In this document: positions 6,635-8,563 of the stretch, one piece after another
Position numbering within the stretch: position 1 is the stretch's first letter
How the letters are laid out: each line of letters opens with the position of its first letter
From: Bacteroidaceae bacterium
Lineage (GTDB): Bacteria; Bacteroidota; Bacteroidia; Bacteroidales; Bacteroidaceae
Direction: 5' to 3'
Length of the DNA stretch: 8,563 bases
NCBI GenBank assembly: GCA_017472905.1
Contig: JAFUNW010000199.1
Coordinates: forward strand, 1-8,563
Notes under the pieces: model-generated
Databases searched by the model: none
Seen by the model: the letters and a program-made list of their open reading frames with translations, nothing else
What the model was told of the DNA's origin: nothing
Program-made: the position numbers and the translations under genes

Positions 6635-7987
6635 TTAGAACTTGAAGTCGAGTGAAACGCCCACTACATCGTTCTTACGAGTGTAGATGTCTGTTCCGAT
6701 GGCAGTTTTCACTTCGTGGTCTTCGTAGAACGTGTGGTAGTAACCTACGTTGAGCTTCAACATTTTGTTGATTTGGTATGCACCACCGATACCGAGAGAG
6801 GTGTTGCTGATGTTGAAGTTGGTGTCGACCATGTCAGCATCTTCAAAACCATATTGTGTACGTTGAACACCGAAGCTGACCAACCATTTCTCGTCAATGT
6901 CCCACTCTGCACCGAGCGAGGCTTCCCACGTGTTGTCGCTTACAGCCGTTGCACTGCCTTGAGCATCTTTGTCGAAATAGAGGTGATAACCTCCGTTTAC
7001 ACGCAAAGAGGGGAGGATAGAGTATTGAGCACCCAAAGTCAACAGTGCCGGAATGTCGGAGCGAACTTTCTTCTCGTCCAGATAAGACTCGAAAGCCGGA
7101 TTTTGTTGAGCCAAAGCAATTAAGGGTTGGTTGTTGTTGGCGTCATTCTCTAACTCAATCTTGGTACGGAATTCATACTTGGCAGCCAAGTTCAACTTGC
7201 CGAGGTTTACGTCAACGCCGATAATCGGAGTGATTCCGAAGCCGTTTTGAGAACAATCGAGAACGAAGTCCGGAGAAGTGGCTTGTCCGGATGCTACGAT
7301 TCCTCCCATAGCTTCCGGTAATTTTACGTCTCCGGATATGTTACGGATAGCACCGGTATAGCTGCAATTGGCTAAAACACCGCGTACACCTCCGAATACA
7401 GAAACCAAATCGGTCACTTTGTAGGTTCCACCCACTTGCAATGCATAGAAGTATTGCTCACCGGTCAGATTCTGGTCGAAAGAATATTTGTCAATAGAGG
7501 CTCCCGGTATATTAGTACCAACTCCGGTTGCCAGTTGGCTGTAAACCAACTTCTCAAACATGGGGAGTCCTTCATCGAACTCACATTTTCCACCACCACC
7601 GCCGATAGCGAACTGTGCAGAAACCGACCATTTGTCATTGAAAACGTAAGCTGCCTGGAAAGAAGGTATCACCGGAGCTTTGGCTTTTCCGACAAACTCT
7701 TTGGTGTCGGTTCCGAGATTAGCTCCATTCAGAGCATAGAAAGGCATGGTTGAAGTGATTTCTCTCTTCTGCCATGCTGCTTGCCAGCTGAGCGAGAAGT
7801 GGAAACCTTGCGGCATGAAAGCGATACCTGCCGGGTTGCTGTATACACCATCGATGGCGATGACTGCATCGCGGGCAGGGTTGCGCAAAAATGTTGCGTT
7901 CTGATTCGTGTTCGTAAGAAGACCTCCTGCAAAAGTTGAGGTTGAAACGATTAGCGACAAAGCGCCAATTAGCATTTTTTTATTCAT
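6635..7987 (-). CDS. Outer-membrane transport protein, FadL/OmpP1/TodX family
   Basis: A 450-residue outer-membrane beta-barrel of the family that carries long-chain fatty acids or other hydrophobic compounds inward. The start at 7987 gives a textbook signal peptide (MNKK, then a hydrophobic stretch to STSTFA) with cleavage probably after A20, leaving GG at the mature N-terminus. A reading frame open to 8062 adds 25 residues, but the promoter -7 element lies inside that extension, so the longer start is wrong. The family's N-terminal hatch-like region has NPA at 36-38 and the hallmark NPAG at 51-54. A glycine run (129-133) and many amphipathic strands follow. The protein ends LDFKF with a terminal phenylalanine. 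Such proteins are often labelled aromatic hydrocarbon degradation proteins in gut Bacteroidales; the substrate is unknown. It is monocistronic and convergent with the porin. Confidence 0.92.
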   Translation of the reverse strand: MNKKMLIGALSLIVSTSTFAGGLLTNTNQNATFLRNPARDAVIAIDGVYSNPAGIAFMPQGFHFSLSWQAAWQKREITSTMPFYALNGANLGTDTKEFVGKAKAPVIPSFQAAYVFNDKWSVSAQFAIGGGGGKCEFDEGLPMFEKLVYSQLATGVGTNIPGASIDKYSFDQNLTGEQYFYALQVGGTYKVTDLVSVFGGVRGVLANCSYTGAIRNISGDVKLPEAMGGIVASGQATSPDFVLDCSQNGFGITPIIGVDVNLGKLNLAAKYEFRTKIELENDANNNQPLIALAQQNPAFESYLDEKKVRSDIPALLTLGAQYSILPSLRVNGGYHLYFDKDAQGSATAVSDNTWEASLGAEWDIDEKWLVSFGVQRTQYGFEDADMVDTNFNISNTSLGIGGAYQINKMLKLNVGYYHTFYEDHEVKTAIGTDIYTRKNDVVGVSLDFKF

Positions 7988-8017
7988 TCTTAAAACTATT
8001 TTAGTTAAAAATCGGCT

Positions 8018-8026
8018 GCAAAGGTA
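8018..8026 (-). promoter_or_regulatory. Promoter -7 element of the FadL-family gene
   Basis: The minus strand reads TACCTTTGC, a full match to TAnnTTTGC, 30 nt before the ATG at 7987. No good TTTG is found at the normal 19-21 nt spacing. The nearest (TTTTG, 8042-8038) is only 11 nt away, so the promoter may be weak or activator-dependent. Confidence 0.75.
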
Positions 8027-8055
8027 CAACAAAAAAGCAAAACAGACGAATATTC

Positions 8056-8080
8056 TGCACAAAACTTTCTGATTTGTGCA
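8056..8080. promoter_or_regulatory. Dyad upstream of the FadL-family promoter, possible operator
   Basis: TGCACAAA (8056-8063) and TTTGTGCA (8073-8080) are perfect 8-bp inverted arms separated by 9 nt. The centre lies about 45 nt upstream of the -7 element, a usual place for an activator dimer. No U-tract follows, so a terminator is unlikely. The regulator is unknown, and one dyad of this size may arise by chance. Confidence 0.4.
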
Positions 8081-8179
8081 AAAAGAGCCGCATCCGGATT
8101 GGTTTCAAGTGGAACAATTGGAAGAAATATGTATCTCTTTGACGGGGTGTTCTGCTTCTTTTTTCAAGATGGTTCGCTT
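8081..8179. other. Unassigned intergenic sequence
   Basis: Between the dyad and the right repeat cluster I see no protein-like frame, RNA gene or repeat. The open frames that cross it run straight into the repeats or into the FadL-family promoter, and look fortuitous. Confidence 0.5.
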
Positions 8180-8199
8180 GACATTCAGAGTCGCCATTG

Positions 8200-8225
8200 G
8201 TCATTCTGAGCGAAGTCGAAGGATC
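8200..8225 (+). repeat. CTGAGCGAAGTCGAAGG element, right copy 1
   Basis: Same element as at 2191-2217 with T for C in the first arm (ATTCT), which keeps a G-U wobble with AGGAT in plus-strand RNA. Its first five bases are also the inner end of the 25-bp terminal arm. Confidence 0.85.
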
Positions 8226-8289
8226 GTTAATAAGGAGTTAGAGGAGTTATCTTTCGCTTCGCTCACTAGGAGTTAAAGGAGTTAGAGCC

Positions 8290-8310
8290 GATAGTCTTGC
8301 AATACTATTC
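8290..8310. repeat. Near-perfect palindrome GATAGT..TTGCAA..ACTATTC
   Basis: ATAGT (8291-8295) and ACTAT (8305-8309) are inverted arms around a central TTGCAA, with one mismatched pair between arm and centre. The left cluster (2164-2177) and the inverted copy (8375-8388) carry versions of the same module (AATAGTATTGC). Confidence 0.7.
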
Positions 8311-8314
8311 TCCT

Positions 8315-8341
8315 GTCATCCTGAGCGAAGCCGAAGGATCT
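8315..8341 (+). repeat. CTGAGCGAAGCCGAAGG element, right copy 2
   Basis: A full 27-nt copy differing from the left copy at 2191-2217 by a single base (GCCGAAGG for GTCGAAGG). Confidence 0.85.
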
Positions 8342-8374
8342 TCTATTAGGAGATAGATGGAGGCCAAATGATAG

Positions 8375-8430
8375 GCAATACTATTGGCTTTAACTCCTCT
8401 AACTTCTTTAACTCCTAGCGCAGCGCTAAC
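8375..8430 (-). repeat. Inverted copy of the left GGAGTTA/palindrome block
   Basis: On the minus strand this repeats the left cluster in two exact blocks: 25 nt (8430-8406, equal to 2131-2155) containing the AGCGCTGCGCT palindrome, and 22 nt (8396-8375, equal to 2156-2177) ending GCCAATAGTATTGC. A 9-nt insertion separates the blocks here and is absent on the left. It lies about 6.2 kb from, and opposite to, its left partner. Confidence 0.85.
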
Positions 8431-8445
8431 TCCCTTTAACTTTAA

Positions 8446-8481
8446 AGCTCCTTCGACTCCGTAACCTCCGCTCAGGATGAC
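8446..8481 (-). repeat. CTGAGCGAAGTCGAAGG element, inverted copy with internal insert
   Basis: The minus strand begins GTCATCCTGAGCG and ends AGTCGAAGGAGCT, as in the other copies, but ten bases (GAGGTTACGG) replace the single A between them, making 36 nt instead of 27. One further change turns GGATCT into GGAGCT. Confidence 0.75.
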
Positions 8482-8520
8482 AAAAGACCGTCAAGATGAC
8501 CAATGTCGACTCTGAATGTC

Positions 8521-8563
8521 TGCAAGAGTATTGGCCTCTATCTCCCTTTATCTCCTTTTATCT
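8521..8563 (-). repeat. Further inverted repeat modules, cut by the window edge
   Basis: The minus strand carries GGAGATA-type copies and GGCCAATACTCTTGCA (8536-8521), a divergent form of the GCCAATAGTATTGC module. The cluster therefore continues past the right end of the window. Confidence 0.65.

Larger units (their letters stand above)
8180..8520. repeat. 341-bp imperfect palindromic composite repeat with terminal inverted repeats
   Basis: The outer arms 8180-8204 (starting GACATTCAGAGTCG) and 8496-8520 (ending CGACTCTGAATGTC) are inverted copies matching at 24 of 25 positions. Reading inward from the left: a plus-strand CTGAGCGAAGTCGAAGG element (8200-8225), GGAGTTA copies starting at 8234, 8243, 8269 and 8278, a palindrome around TTGCAA (8290-8310), and a second plus-strand element (8315-8341). 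Reading inward from the right: an inverted element with an insert (8446-8481), inverted GGAGTTA copies around TAGCGCAGCGCTA (8416-8428), and an inverted GCCAATAGTATTGC (8375-8388). The centre is near 8350. No coding capacity and no clear target-site duplication are seen at the ends. Confidence 0.8.

Noticed and set aside
6131..6655. Long open frames on both strands over the porin 3' end and the 22-bp repeats
   Set aside because: They are out of frame with the porin, give Cys/Arg-rich peptides made by the repeats, and run through the terminator.
7988..8062. A 25-residue N-terminal extension of the FadL-family protein
   Set aside because: It contains the promoter -7 element and would put a second hydrophobic stretch before a complete signal peptide. 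The start at 7987 is the credible one.
8001..8204. Open frame of 67 codons on the minus strand
   Set aside because: It covers the FadL-family promoter and the dyad, and its composition is unlike a protein.
8076..8276. Open frame of 66 codons on the plus strand
   Set aside because: Its second half is a translation of the repeat element (GHSERSRRI), a typical false protein in genomes with this repeat. It has no promoter or family signature.
8171..8529. Target-site duplication flanking the 341-bp palindromic unit
   Set aside because: The bases just outside the two arms (GGTTCGCTT and TGCAAGAGT) do not match as direct repeats, so insertion by a standard DDE transposase is not shown.
8180..8563. 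Repeats of similar size with intervening sequence, as in a CRISPR array
   Set aside because: The repeats are in both orientations, irregularly spaced and of several kinds, and there are no cas genes or uniform spacers.

Overview
The window looks like chromosomal DNA from a member of the Bacteroidales (Bacteroides-like). Three things support this: promoters of the Bacteroidetes type (TTTG, about 19 nt, TAnnTTTG), a Bacillus-type class III fructose-1,6-bisphosphatase close to those I know from Bacteroides, and two outer-membrane beta-barrel proteins ending in phenylalanine. Species cannot be fixed from sequence alone. No rRNA, tRNA, CRISPR array, transposase, integrase or phage gene is visible.

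Layout from left to right. 54-2054 (+) is a class III fructose-1,6-bisphosphatase (gluconeogenesis). 2055-2406 is gene-free and packed with short repeats: a partial and a full copy of a CTGAGCGAAGTCGAAGG element, GGAGTTA arrays, and a 22-bp inverted repeat. 2407-3036 (-) is a two-gene operon: a FtsB/DivIC-type cell-division protein followed by a small four-helix membrane protein of unknown function. 3037-3213 is a divergent promoter region. 3214-5040 (+) is dnaX, the clamp-loader/tau subunit of DNA polymerase III. 5122-6393 (+) is a DcaP-like outer-membrane porin. 6394-6634 holds a 22-bp-period tandem repeat with one inverted unit and a strong two-way terminator. 6635-7987 (-) is a FadL/OmpP1-family outer-membrane transport protein, convergent with the porin. 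7988-8563 is gene-free: the FadL-family promoter, a dyad upstream of it, and a second, larger cluster of the same repeats as on the left.

The genes are mostly housekeeping (carbon metabolism, division, replication) plus two envelope channels. They do not form one pathway, and I see no new enzyme system. What the genes leave unexplained is the repeat architecture. The same modules, in a fixed order, flank the five-gene block from divIC to the FadL-family gene. Part of the right cluster is inverted relative to the left one. The right cluster is itself a roughly 341-bp imperfect palindrome with 25-bp terminal inverted repeats matching at 24 of 25 positions. This looks like a non-autonomous, palindromic (REP- or MITE-like) repeat family. 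Whether it is already catalogued cannot be decided without a search.
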